Of a stretch of 64,000 nt of DNA, positions 34,530 to 47,895 are shown one piece after another. Both the position numbers and the translations under genes were made by a program. Numbering within the stretch: position 1 is the first letter of the stretch; every line of letters begins with the position of its first letter. The stretch comes from Plotosus lineatus (Eukaryota > Chordata > Actinopteri > Siluriformes > Plotosidae), in the NCBI GenBank assembly GCA_024760905.1, contig CM045732.1, positions 50,763,996 to 50,827,995 of the forward strand. The letters run 5' to 3'. Below the pieces are notes generated by a model, which saw only the letters and a program-made list of their open reading frames with translations, did not search any database and was not told the DNA's origin.

Positions 34530-37500
34530 GGCTCTCAGAGGATTAGATTTTAAAATATGTGATTATTTTTGGCAAAGGTTCTCGACCCCTGCTTTATAGC
34601 ATCCTTTCTGAGACCAGTTAAAGAAACACCAGCTTGTAACACTGCCCTCAGAGGCTTGTACATGAGCACTATGCATGATGGGTGCATCCCTTCACGTGCT
34701 TCCTTTCTTACCCTGAAAATCTCTTCAGCCTGGAATAAAGTAAATCTGGACTCGTCACACAGCTTGAGCTTTTTGTATTATTTCACAGTTCAATGGTTCT
34801 AATCCCTAGAAAATTAAAGCCTTTTATTCTTATTATTCTCATTAACAAGTAGTTTTCTTATGGCCACACAGCCGTTTAATCCCAATCCCGTGGCTTCATG
34901 TTACTTTTGTGTATGTGTCTGTTTGTCTGTCTGTGAAAATGCTTATACTTTCAATATTATAACCAGCTGTGAGTTCTACTGTCAATTAAAAAAAAAAAAA
35001 ATCGATTTCAACAGGCATTCTGTTTTGAGTTGGTATACTTGTGTGGGTTTCTTCTGAGTACTCTAGTTTCCTCTCTCTCCCCCAAGACAGGCGCATTCTG
35101 TTAAATGGCCATTCCAAATTGCTTTTAAGTGTGGATGTGAGTGAGAATGGTATTATGTGTGTTGGCCCTGTAATGATCTGGCAAGGGCTGCTCATGGTGT
35201 ACCCTACCTTCATTCAGTGTCAGCCAAGGTAGACTAATCCTCCCTATGACCCTACATGTAGGATTAACTATGTCAGTAAATGAGTAAGTGATCATGTTCA
35301 GTCAAGATCTTTTCCAATCACAGTTTCGTCTGCAAAGTTGATGGTTCAGCACGATGCTTTTAGGTTTTAATAATGTTTTGGATGATTTTTAAACAGTTCC
35401 AGTAATTTTGCCAAACTCCCTGGCTGTATTCATTACAGTGAGTCGTCGACTTACGACCTATGCGAGTTACGTCTGATCGCATTTACGACCGCAAAAGTGG
35501 TGAAGCATGATTCATGGCAGTGCAGTGCGAGTGTTGCGTATGACAGTTGTTTGTGCTCTGCCGGCAGCGCCAGCATTTTAAAAGGACAAGCAGGAGATGA
35601 TGCAGCTTCACTTTCTAACTGCTCATAGCAAATCTAGTAATCTACTTTCGATGCCACGTCACTGTGGCGCGAAGCTGAGAGCCAATCCTTTCTGTGTGGG
35701 CGGGTCTGATACCTTGAAACTCTAATTTTATTGGACTCACACGCTGCAGTGTTTATGTGACAGGAAGCGCGTCCCAAGTTTTGGCAATCAGCTGCTCCGA
35801 GTTGAAGTTTTTCCATGTCTGTCCATTTGTGTTTGCTTGCCAGCTGTGCTTGGCTTCGTGGAAATGAGCCGATCAAAACGAGGGAAATTTATCTCTTTAC
35901 CCAAACAACACGCGCAGTCTGTGGCTGTTGTTATAATCCACTAAAATTGGAGTTTGAAGCTATGGGACCCACCCACACAGTGGAGTACAGAAAGGATTGT
36001 CTCTCCGCTGCCTGTCACAGTGACGTGGAATTGAAAATAGATGTATAGATTTAAATGCGCGAGATTTATTCATCTGTTTTTGTTTGGCGTGAGTGTATTT
36101 GGATGGAAAGTCGACATACGACCAGATCGAGTTATGACCGGTCTGCCGGAACCAAACGCGGTTGTAAGTCGACGACTCACTGTACTTGATGCTGGCTAAT
36201 AATTTGTGAAACACAGAAAACATTTTTTTCATGAACACTGGATAGTGTGTCCAATGGTTTATGAAATGAGAAGCTACTCACTGCATCAGTTTAGATTAAA
36301 TGAATTGATACATGCTAAAAATTGAAATTGTACTTAAGTTTAAAGTTCTTTCTAATTGAAATAAAAAGCAATATTTTTGGCCAGGTACAGTGTACATCAG
36401 TTGAATTGAGCTATAACTTAAAGCAAGGTGCCACCATCACAAAACCTTTTTTTGTACTTTTAGTGCTCTGTAAATTAGCTGCATTGCATTTGGTGTGATT
36501 TTTCACTTTAAATGTGCTCTTTTGACTTGACTCTAAAATTTAAGCTCCCTCTCATTTATCCACAGGTACAATGGGTCCCTTCCCAATGGAGACCGAGGAA
36601 GGAGGAGGAGTCGCTTTGCCCTGTATAAGAGAGCCAAGGCTAATGGTGTCAAACCAAGCACTGTACACATCCTCAACAATCCACAGGCCAGCAAGGTACC
36701 TGGTGTTTTTGTAATACAGGTTTATATAGGTTTCCTTTTGTTGTAAATATGCCTGCTAGCAGTGGAAGGGTGTTAGCATGTTTCGAGGCGGGAGAAAATT
36801 GTGGACTGTGAACTGCTTTGGAGGACATATTGGTGGTTAGGTTGGGCTTTTCCACCTTTCTCATCTACACCACTTGGTAATGCAGAAGGAAGTCAGAAAT
36901 TTTTGTTTTAAAAAAAAGTAATTCTACATTTGTTATGTTACATGAGGAAGCTTTAACTTCTGAACTCTGTTTCAGCTAAGGTTGGTTTGTTTGTGTTTCA
37001 CACCATTTCTTCTATTTTGGCCCTTTGCAGTTTTTTCATTAACTAATTCTCCACTGTTGCTCAGCCAGCACCAGTTGGGGAGGTTGATGGCTAACACCTA
37101 TATTTTCTTTTATAATTGTGACATGACACGTGACATTGGATTTCGTTTCACTATTTCCTGATGATGGCAAATCCTTTCCTGCAGCACTGCAAAAATTTGT
37201 GTGACACGGGTTTGTAATACAGTACGTGATGGGAAGTGATGAAATTCTGGAAAAACTATCCCCCCAAAAAACTTTATATATATATATCCACAGATCAACC
37301 ATAACATTAAAAACATTCTGCTCACTGATGGGTGAATTGATGTATTATTCAGAAAGTGAACATTAAGTTCTCAAAGTTGATGTGCTGGGAGCAGGAAAAA
37401 TAAGCAAACTAAAGGATCTGAAGGCCTTGTACAAGTGTGAATGATGAGTGTAGGGGTGAAGGCTGGTAGGAAAAACTGTGTTAAAGGGTACCTGTGGTGA

Positions 37501-40500
37501 ATCAGTGTTCTTAACGATTTAAAACAATCATATATAATGACAGTGGTTCCTTCTGGCAATGTCGGTGGGTGCGCGTGCTACGACTCTATGCATGTTCAAA
37601 GACCTGTTGTCTTTTTGATTCACTGTTCCAGCCTTGTAGTGAGACAAACTTATTGGATTGGCTGGGCCCATGTAGCATAAGACATTACTGACCAGTGCAG
37701 TGCTGCACATGCAACAAGCAGGGAAATTGTGGGAAAAGTTTTTAATTTTTTTTTATTAATGAACCAACTGCCAACAGGAAAGCCGAGTTCACAAAAGGTT
37801 GCCTGTATAAGCCTTTTTTTTTTTTTTTCATTTACTGCCATGAAACGATTTCTGGCAGCATTCTTATCCTTGGAGTCACTAGAATGTGACGTCTCACTGT
37901 CTCCATAAGACTCTTCCCACTCTGGTTCAATTAGGTAACCATTTATACCCATTTCGTCCAAATTGCTTACACATAAATTATGGTAAAAGGATGACCAATA
38001 CTGGTACTCTTTAATGCTTTGTATTGGGCCGCCTTGACACAGACCAGTCAGGTCGTGTTAATGTTATGTTATGTTATGTTATGGCCGATCGGTATATATT
38101 TAGACCATTCCTAATAGTGTAGCTCTTTGTAAGATGCTTAAGTTGTCTCTTTTCAGGGCAGTGGTGGCCCAGTGGTAGGGTGCTGTATTACTGATTCTAA
38201 AGTCAGGGGAAAGCCCCACTATCAACGGGTTTTCACTATTTCCCCCCAGTACAGCTAACTGGGTTATCAAAGGCCAGCCGTGTCTTTCACTGTCTAGGAG
38301 TCTATTGCTCACTTTGTTCAAGAGTAGGTTGCAATGGCCTAGTGAGCTGTCCAGGGTGTGCTCTGCCCTCGCCCAGAGTCGGCTGAGATGGGTGCCAGCC
38401 TCCAACCAACCCTAATTAGGATTATGCAGTTTAAACAAATGAATGTTTCTTTCTCCGTTAGAATTTATTATTGGGCCAGTGTTTAAGGATTAAACCTTGT
38501 TTTGAGAAACATTTACATTACATTTATATTAATGAGGGTTAAGGGTCATGCTTAAGGGCCTATCTGTAAACCCCAGGGTTTCTGATCATTAACTGAAAGC
38601 CTTAACCAGTGACCACTGCCTGTTATAACCTGTAAAAGTATAGGAGTTTTTTTATGGCTGCCAAAACCACTGTTATTCCTTATTAATATTCTATGATCAG
38701 AATTTTTATGTTTTTGTCTTTGTGTCATTGATGGGAAGTGAAGATGTGCCTGAAACATGAGGGCTTGTATTGGTCCACATGCATATGGACTAATATAATA
38801 TAATATAGTAATATACAGGGATCCCTCGCTACTTCGCGCTTCAATTCATGCGGCTTCAGTGCGGTTTTTTTTTTCCCTTTGTTTTTTTTAAAAATATTAA
38901 TCGAATTAAAAAATAAGGACATTTAGGAAGAATAGGGGAAAAAGTTAAGGAAAATGCCACAAAAACAAGACCAATTATGCAAAAAAACGCTAAACTAACA
39001 AAAAACAACCCAAAATCTCTCAAAACTAGTTACATTGGTGTGATGTTCGCATCTGAGTGCATGCACATGCATCTGTGTGTGTGTGCGTTTCTGTATTGTT
39101 ATGGGCATGTAAATAAATGTGTAAATGTAAATATAAATGTGACTGGTTGTATATAATTATATTCAGTTAGTGTGCTGTAAATAGTGACACTTGGTATTAC
39201 TCAGCTGTTTTTGGGTCTGGAACTTTCCAGCATAGACCTAGTTGCACATGCATCCTGGTGGTGGGTCAGGTGATTTCAAATACAGGGAGTCCTCGGTTTA
39301 CGACGCTGATCCGTTTTTAAGACGCGATGTAACCCGATTTTCAGTGTAAGTCGGAACATAACATAACATGCTATAATAAAATGTAACAGTTAATGACATA
39401 AAGTATTAAAAAAGAGAAAACAATTCCTTCTCACAAGAATGAAATACAGTAAGGGAGGGACAGACAGGCTTATTGTGCTGGAGAAGCTGGGGCAGGTGAA
39501 CCTGGAGTAGTAGATGTAGCTGAGGTAGAGGGTATAGGATCTGTTGCGGGCCTCTCTACCTTCTTAAAATACTGCTCCAGGTTAGAATGGACAGAAAGCA
39601 ACCTCTTCTCATCCAAGATCTCCGTGTAGCATTGCATCAAATCCATGATACCTCTGGAAACCATAGTGAACCTTTCCAAGTCGGGATCCTGAGCCTCAAA
39701 AGTTGACAACGCTTGCTGCGTCTCACGCGCTTGAAACTAGTTTGCGTTTGTTTAGTAACTGCGTAAGACGTAATGACACGTAATATTACAGTACCGAGAC
39801 TGAGCGAAGGGAAGCGACGGCGTCTTCCTCGGCCCACAACCACAACACAGCGTATTCTTCCGCCTCGGGCGCCCGAAACTAGTTCGCGTTTATTTACATA
39901 ACCACGTAAGATGTAATATTATTTTTTATATTTTTATGGGGGCCCGTTCGTAACCATGAAACAGCATAAACCGAGGACTCCCTGTATTCCAGAATGGAAC
40001 TTTACCGAACTTTAGGGAACCTATATTAAGGACCCATTGCCGACCAGCTGGGGCAGATCATCTAAGGAAACTCATCGCGGCTGATCATCTCATCCAAGGT
40101 GGATCATAGAACATTTTGTCGTTCAAGACTTCATCACCCAAGTCCATCATCCACGTTCATCCACAGTCAACGCGAGGATTATCATCATTTTTTTTTTTTT
40201 TTGATATGCAAGATTCCAAGCCTTTTACCGCCAGAGCGTGCGCCGCCTCTAAATTTGCCATGCTGCAGCTGCTTGGTGATTATCTTTGTTTTGGGACCCT
40301 TGTTCAATTTGTATTTTGTTTAGCTCTAAGCTGTAAGTTATTATTTTGCCTCACTTTGTTGATATTATTAAATTATATATCGTTTATGTCGTGGTTTGTC
40401 GTGCTTTGCTGGTTTTACAGGTCAATTTCCATCTTGTAAATTCCATACGTAACAGTATGTATGTGTATTTATATTTTATTTAAATCTTATGCATAATTTT

Positions 40501-40897
40501 TTTTAATGTTTTAATTGTTATTGTAATCATTTATAGCATTGAATATGTATTTATTGATATTATATACACATATACGTATACATCAGTCTGGGGGGGGTTA
40601 ATCCTACTTCGCAGAATTCATTGGTCGCAGGGGGATCTTGGTCCCAATTAACCGTGGAAAGTGAAGGATCCGTGTGTGTGTGTGTGTATATATATGTATA
40701 TACACACACAGACACACACACTATATATATATATATATAAATAGATTTATGGATGTGGTGAAGGAAGACATGAAGGTTGTTGGAGTCAAAAAAGAAGATG
40801 CAGAGGACAGGGTGAGATGGAGGCGGATGATTTGCTGTGGCGACCCCTGAAGGGAGCAGCCGACAGGAAAAGAAGAAGATATATATATGTGTGTGTA

Positions 40898-40960
<63 letters not shown>

Positions 40961-43900
40961 ACATATATATTAGTTGTAAGAACTTGCTTTGCACTACATA
41001 TTCTAAAGTATATGTAGAGCTTTGTAAGAATAATGTCATAATAATAGCACTGTAGGATACGAAGTAACATGATTTAACATCCTAAATTAGTATTGGATTT
41101 AATGCTGTCAGCTGTTTTTATTTAGATATTTCCAGCAGTGATTTATCTGGAATGTCTTTCTCGACCAGTAAGATAAGGAACCAGGCTGTACTTCTGGCTT
41201 TCAGGAGGAGCGGCTTGGAATTTTTCCCTTTTTTTGTTTGGCTGTGGGTGTGCCTGAATGGAATGCTGGAAAAACCTGCTTGTGTGGCTTTTGGCTGGAT
41301 ACCTCTGTGGACAAACATTAAAAAGCATCCTTATGACAATAAGGCAGCACTGACGAATAATGATGTCAGAATTATATTGTCGGATGTAGTCACCGACCAC
41401 AAACATCTGATCCAGGTCGTGGTTTTTAGTTTCTTGGCTTGTTTGGATTCGTTGTTAGATTCCTGTTTGATAGCACCTGGTTGTGCCTATGGTGGGCTGT
41501 TCTGAGTAAAACAGCAAAGTCGATCTGTTGGTTACTGGTGTCTGTCAGACATTATATATCCACTGGAAACCTGGCCAGAGAAAATGGTAAAGTGTGAGTC
41601 TGCGTATCATTCCAGCAATGATACAGCATGACTTTTGAACTGCACGTAATTTGAACTGACCCAACTTTATTTATTTATTTTAAAGAGCTCTGGTAGAGAA
41701 AGCTACATCAGTTCCTCAGATTTAAAGTCTTTCCTGTTTTCTGTGTGGTGTGTAGCCAACAGACCTGAAACTGCTCTCCGTCATGTGATATTATGAGCTC
41801 AGAATAGCCGCTGATTTCTGCTGGTTCATTTTCAGGTGTTGGCGGACCTCTTTAACCTCTCATCTTTACTAGATGCACAGTCATAGTAATGTCTTCTTTA
41901 GTCTGAGGTTGGGCATTTCAGGCAAAATTGCTTTTCGAATTTTCCAACAAATTATTTGAATAATTTTGAATATACAAAGTGTGTGTGGCTGCACAAGGTG
42001 ACACCTCAGGCTTCCTCCAGCTGGAATTTATTAATAAATGTTATTTAATTATGTACCATCCTTGTGTGGTATTGAGCTAATTACAGCATAATTAAGTTTT
42101 TATTTATGATAATTGTCTCTGTGCCACATAGTTATGAGGGTTCATAAATTAAGGGACTTTTTATTTATTTATTTATTTATTATTATTTTTTTTAACACTA
42201 GTTTTTAGCACTTTTAGCCCAGTTGACTTTTACACGGTCATTATGCTAGGCATGCTTTTATTGTGACTCAGTGATGGACTGGCAAGTTGCTGGGATGACA
42301 ATTTTCCGCAGATCCATGGAATTCCGCGGTTTTTATCTCAAAACAGTCATTTCTGTGAATCGTCCAAATCCGGGGAGAAAATTTTAGGGGGTGTATGGGG
42401 CCATCCAAAGGAGGCACTTGTCGCAAGTGACGTATGGTGTTTATGAGACAAGTTACGGCTTATGCAGACTTCTGATCTTTCAAGTGAGCAAGTGAAGGCT
42501 GACTACTAAACAAGTATTCAACGGCGCGCACTTGCTCACTTGAAAGATCGGAAGTCCAGATAAACCGCGCTTTGTTTCAAGCACAAGCAAGTGAGCTTAC
42601 TACAAGTGCCTACTTTGGGTGGAGCGCCTCAAATATTGTAAGCCACTCATCGATTGGCTGTTTTAAGCTGTACAATGTAAACTGACTCTGCTCAATGCAA
42701 ATGGCAGCGTGTTGTGTGTTTTTTTTTACGAAGAGAATGTCTTGTTAGAAAATCCCGAAAATGGTGCGAACTTTAACAAAAGAAGAGGAATCCCGCGTGT
42801 CAGAAATAGATAAGGATGGTAAGAATAAGTTTAAGTGGGAATGGCTAGAGAAATTTGAGGTGAAAATCGGAAAACAGACTCAGAACGTATGGGAACCTTT
42901 GGTGAGTTTCATAAAGAAATCTGACGTCGCCGACAAGTTCTTGTGTATCTATTGAAACGACCTGATCAATTATGTATCTCATGGATGTATTGCACTTATG
43001 GCCAACAGAGAAGCGCACTCAGAGGTAATTACTAAATATTTATTTTGTTTAGATTACGTGAAATCCTGGGGCAGTGGTGGTCTAGTGGTATAGGGCGCTG
43101 GATCGCTGATCCAAAGGTTGGGGGTTCGAGTCCCACTCTCCACAAGGTTGTCACTGTCCCCCCCCCCCAGTGCAGCTAACTGGGTTATCAAAGGCGGGCC
43201 ATGTCTCTCACTGTCTATGGTGAGAGGCATGTAAAAGAACCATTGCTGACATTCGTAAAGAGTAGCTGCAAAGTCGTCAGTGTGTTTCTGTCCCTTGCTA
43301 AAAGGGTTGTGACAGGAAGGGCATCCGCGTAAAAACCTCTGCCAAATTAAACGTGCGAATCAGATGATTCGCTGTGGCGACTCCTGAGTAAAAGGGAAAA
43401 AGCCGAAAGGAAGACAGATTACGTGAAATCCCATTGAAATGTAACTTAATAAAAGTAATCTGTATCGGTAAAATCATTGTGTGTTAAACTTGCTCGTGTT
43501 GTTGATAATAACAGTTTAATATGTATGGGAATTTTATTTTCATTTTATTCATTTTTTTTTAATTTGCAGCCAAACATAAGTAATTCATATTCAATTTGAA
43601 AATACTAAATAAATTGGTGATGGTTGTCATATAAATGAATACTGTACACTGTCGTTATTTACCTGAGTAGTCTGTCAACATTAATTAGTAACTAGCAGGC
43701 TAGGACAGTTAGTTGAAACTGTTTCATAAATTTATAAAGTGGTTTGTATATTTTTTTTTTGTCTTTCATTTACACAACACAAAACATAGAGCCATGGCTG
43801 ACCTATTTCTCAATTCTATGTATATATATTATATTGCAAATACATATATATTTACAAATGCAATTATATTCCAATCAGTCTATGCATTAGATATGTTGCC

Positions 43901-46900
43901 CAACTGCAGATAGGAAACAGTCTCAGCCCTGGACACCCCCCCCCCCCCCCACCCCTCCAGACCACCCTCGCTAAAGTTCAGCTGAAAATATATTTTGCTG
44001 CTGTCATCCCTGAAGTTGTTTAGGGTGCACCCCACCTTAGCCCAGAGTTATCCAAAATGGCAGTTCAGCAGATGAATGAATGAATGATTGTCTCATGCAA
44101 CAGTTTTTATAAAAGCCTTATGTAGCTTTCAAATTTTTAAGGGTCACTTGCAGATAAATGGGTATTTGAAAATAGTATACACTACCCGGGAAAGCCATGA
44201 TCCTATTGGTTCCATATCTTGGAATAGTAGACATTATTCACCTCATAAGCAACCCCAGATTTAAAAATAAGCAATGAAATTCGAAATGTAATTATCTTTA
44301 CTTATGTTCTTATGCAGCAGACACTGAAACAAGTAGTCCCCTCAGAATTGGTGGACTTTGAAATTCTATCATGGACCATTCAACAATATCTGCCTCACCT
44401 TCAACTAATAATTGTTACATATAGAACCATTTACGCCAGGGGTCCCCAACCACTGGTCTGCGGACTGGTACCAGTCCGCGGCTCAATTGGTACTGGTCCT
44501 CAGAAGAAATAATTAATTATTTCCGTTTATTTATTATCTGAGTTAACGATCTTTATTTTTGAAAAATCTTATTTTGAAAAATAACTGGATTTTCTCGGTC
44601 ACATGTCAGTCATTTGAGCGCTAAAATGTAACCCACAAGGGGACGGCACATGAACAGAGGCGAGTTGGACATGTTTCAAACAATAGCGGGGATTTTGGTG
44701 AGACTGAGCCTGAGGCTTCATTCTCCCTGCTGGTGCAACATCACCTGTGTGTTTTTTTTTTTTAAAGAAAAGTTCAAGCTCTACTTCCCAACCAACTTTA
44801 TTTTAGCTGTTGAAAAATAACATTCCTGGAGTGCTTATTATTGTTATTATTATTGTTATTATTATTCATAATAATGATGATTATGATGATGATGATAATA
44901 TTTTATATAAATAAATTATATTTACAATATAAACAATGACATGTGACGTCAACATATGACGACCTCCGCCCCGGTCCGTGGCAAAATTGTCAAGCGTTGA
45001 CCAGTCTGCGTTGATAAAAAGGTTGGGGACCCCTGATTTACGCTATGGCTGAAAAAGAAATCTAGAGGTGTGGCTCTATGTTACACATTGCGTTCAACTT
45101 AAAGTTGTAACTTGTAAGTTCCTTCCTTCAACTCGGAAAAATTCGAATTCAACCTAAAATTCGTACTCTACAACTTTGAATGGTCTCTTCAACCCCAAGC
45201 TCTGTAAATGATAGCAATGCAGCTTTGCACAGCATAAACAGTACATAACATAGCCGTTATTACCTTAAATAATTTACACTGTCTATATACAAGTATTTCC
45301 TTTAACTCGGTCAACACAGATATTACTCTGTTTACTCCTGGGGTGCTAAGTTCTAGTTGATTCTACCCTCTGATGAAAAGTATTTCACTGTAATTGGAAG
45401 GGTATATGATAAATGAAGGGTGAAATAAATTAAATATAGCAGGAAGGACAGTTTTGCAATGAGTTTGAAATTTCTAAAAAAAAAAAAACAACAACAAAAA
45501 AAAATCCATCAACTTCCTTGCATGCTCAAAAATGTTTCTTTCTTTTGCTGTTGACCGCTACGTTCTATTGCGGTGCTCACTGAGGTTTGCTGAACGTATT
45601 TCTGCACTGTGAATCGTATAGCTATAAAAGTCTGCCACATTGTTCATGCTGCCTCTTTCAGGTCAGCGGTCCTGTCTTGCTCTAAATGAATAAAGAATGA
45701 ATAACAGCTTTATAACAGCAGCACCCTCTTCAGCTGCATTACACTAATGTTACTGGGTTAAAAAAAGAATCGCCACTCTTTTGACTGTTGAAGTTTCACT
45801 GAACTTTGCTTCCATTCTTCTAGAAGGTAACAAAACGTCACTGAACTGTTCACAGAACAAAAAGTGTGTTTCTTTGGAGGTCTTTCAGTTTTGTTTCTTT
45901 GTCAGAGTTGCATTGTGGGATGTGCAGTAATTGATTGCTGTTGTGGTGGCTGTAAAACTACAGCTTACTGTGACCAAACAGTGTCTCTTTACTCTTTGTG
46001 CACAAAGCAGAATTGTTCATAGATACAGTATAGCCCACTGCCCATGGGCCTCAGGGCTTATTATCATTGCTCTTTTGTGTTTTTGTGGCCAGTGTACATT
46101 GGGGATAGGGTGGGTGATGGTGGACCCCCCCCCCCCTCCCGTGAAGCTGGGGGTGCTGCATTCCTGCCAGCCTCCATGACTGCGTGTTATCCTTTCAACA
46201 AGCATATTTTAGCACTGATTGTAAAATGCATGGATGTGTGTAGCTGGTCGGTTGTAGGTGTATGTGTGGGAATTTGTATCTTATCTCGAATGATATTTAT
46301 TCAAGAATGATGTCTGTCAGCAAAACCTACTGGAAGTGACTGCTTATTAAGACTTGCTAGTATATTCGTTTAGTAAATGAAATTAGTAGGCATGTACAGT
46401 GGGGCCAATAAGTATTGGGGAATGTAAAAATGTGCAAGTTCACCCATTTAAAAAGATAAAGGTTTGTAATTTTCAATATCGGTACACACCAAGCTTGAGA
46501 GACAGAATGTAAAAAAAATCCAGGAACTCAGATTGTATGATTTTTAAACAATTTATTTGTGAAAATGGGAGGCCAATAAGTATTGGGCAGCTAGAAAACA
46601 AACATTATTTTGGCCCCCACTCATTAACAGTATGAATGACACCTGTTTGAACTGATTGGATTCATAAGACACACCTTCAAACAATGCATAAGAGACACCT
46701 TCAAACCTGCACACACCTTCAAACTGTCAGACTGCAGTCTTCACCATGACCAAGACCAGAGAGCTTCCCAAAGACACCAGAGGTAAAATTGTAGAACTGC
46801 ACAAAGCTGAGATGAGTCAAACTGCAATTGGTAAACAACGTTTTGAGAAAAGATCAACAGTTGGAAACATTATTAGAAAATGGAAGAAGTATAACATCAC

Positions 46901-47859
46901 TGACAACCTCCCTAGGAGTGGCGCTCCATGCAAGATCTCACCTCGTGGGGTTCAAAGGATCCTGAGAACAGTGAGTAATCAGCCCAGAACTACACGGCAG
47001 GAACTGGTCAATAATTTGAAGACGGCAGGAACCACCGTCACAAATATGACAATAACTAACGCACTACAGTACGTCGTCATGAGATGAAATCCTGCATTGC
47101 CCGAAAGGTTCCCCTACTGAACAAAAAACATGTAAAGGCCCGTCTGAAATATGCTACAGACCATCTGGACGATCCAGAGGAGGATTGGGAGAATGTGATG
47201 TGGTCAGATGAGACCAAAATTGAACTTTTTGGTTTAAACAGCACTCGCCGTGTTTGGAGGAAGAAGAACGCCGAGTTGCATCCCAAGAACACCATACCTA
47301 CTGTGAAGCATGGGGGTGGACACATCATGCTTTGGGGATGCTTTTCTGCAAAAGGGGCAGGAAGACAGCACTGTATCGATGGCAACATGAATGGTGCCAT
47401 GTATTGTGACATTTTGGGTAAAAACCTCCTTCCCTTGGTCAGAGCATTAAAGATAAAACATGGCTGGGTCTTCCAGCATGATAACGATCCAAAGCACAAA
47501 GCCAAGAAAACCAAGGAGTGGCTCCGTAAAAAGCATATCAAGGTTCAGGAGTGGCCTAGCCAGTCTCCAGACCTCAACCCAATCGAAAACCTGTGGAGGG
47601 AGTTAAAACTTCGAGTTTCCAAGCGACAGCCCTCAAACATCAGAGCTCTAGAGAAGATCTGTGTAGAGGAGTGGGACAAAATACCAACTAAAGTGTGTGT
47701 AGACCTGGTCAAGAACTACAGGAAACCTTTGACCTCTGTCATTGCTAACCAAGGCTACATTACAAAGTATTAAAAGTAACTTTTGTTGGCTTCCCAATAC
47801 TTATTGGCCTCCCATTTTCACAAATAAATTGTTTAAAAAATCATACAATGTGATTTCCT

Positions 47860-47895
<36 letters not shown>

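Larger units (their letters stand above)
32758..34591 (+). mobile_element. hAT (Charlie-like) element with nested insertions
   Basis: Terminal inverted repeats CAGGGGTCGAGAACC (left) and GGTTCTCGACCCCTG (right). Flanks CTTTAAAG (32750-32757) and CTTTATAG (34592-34599) form an 8-bp duplication of the hAT type with one mismatch. Near its 3' part it retains a transposase C-terminus (see 33599-33790). A LINE 3' end (about 33005-33345) and a Tc1-type MITE (33923-34494) are inserted within it. Confidence 0.85.

Noticed and set aside
37650..37961. A 103-codon minus-strand ORF with acidic N-terminus
   Set aside because: I considered a transposase or domesticated gene, but no motif is convincing and it lies in a decayed Tc1 region.
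40560..41070. Minus-strand ORFs of 159 and 94 codons
   Set aside because: They run through dinucleotide repeats and the antisense of a LINE tail.
47077..47541. A 154-codon minus-strand ORF
   Set aside because: Antisense of the Tc1 transposase catalytic domain.
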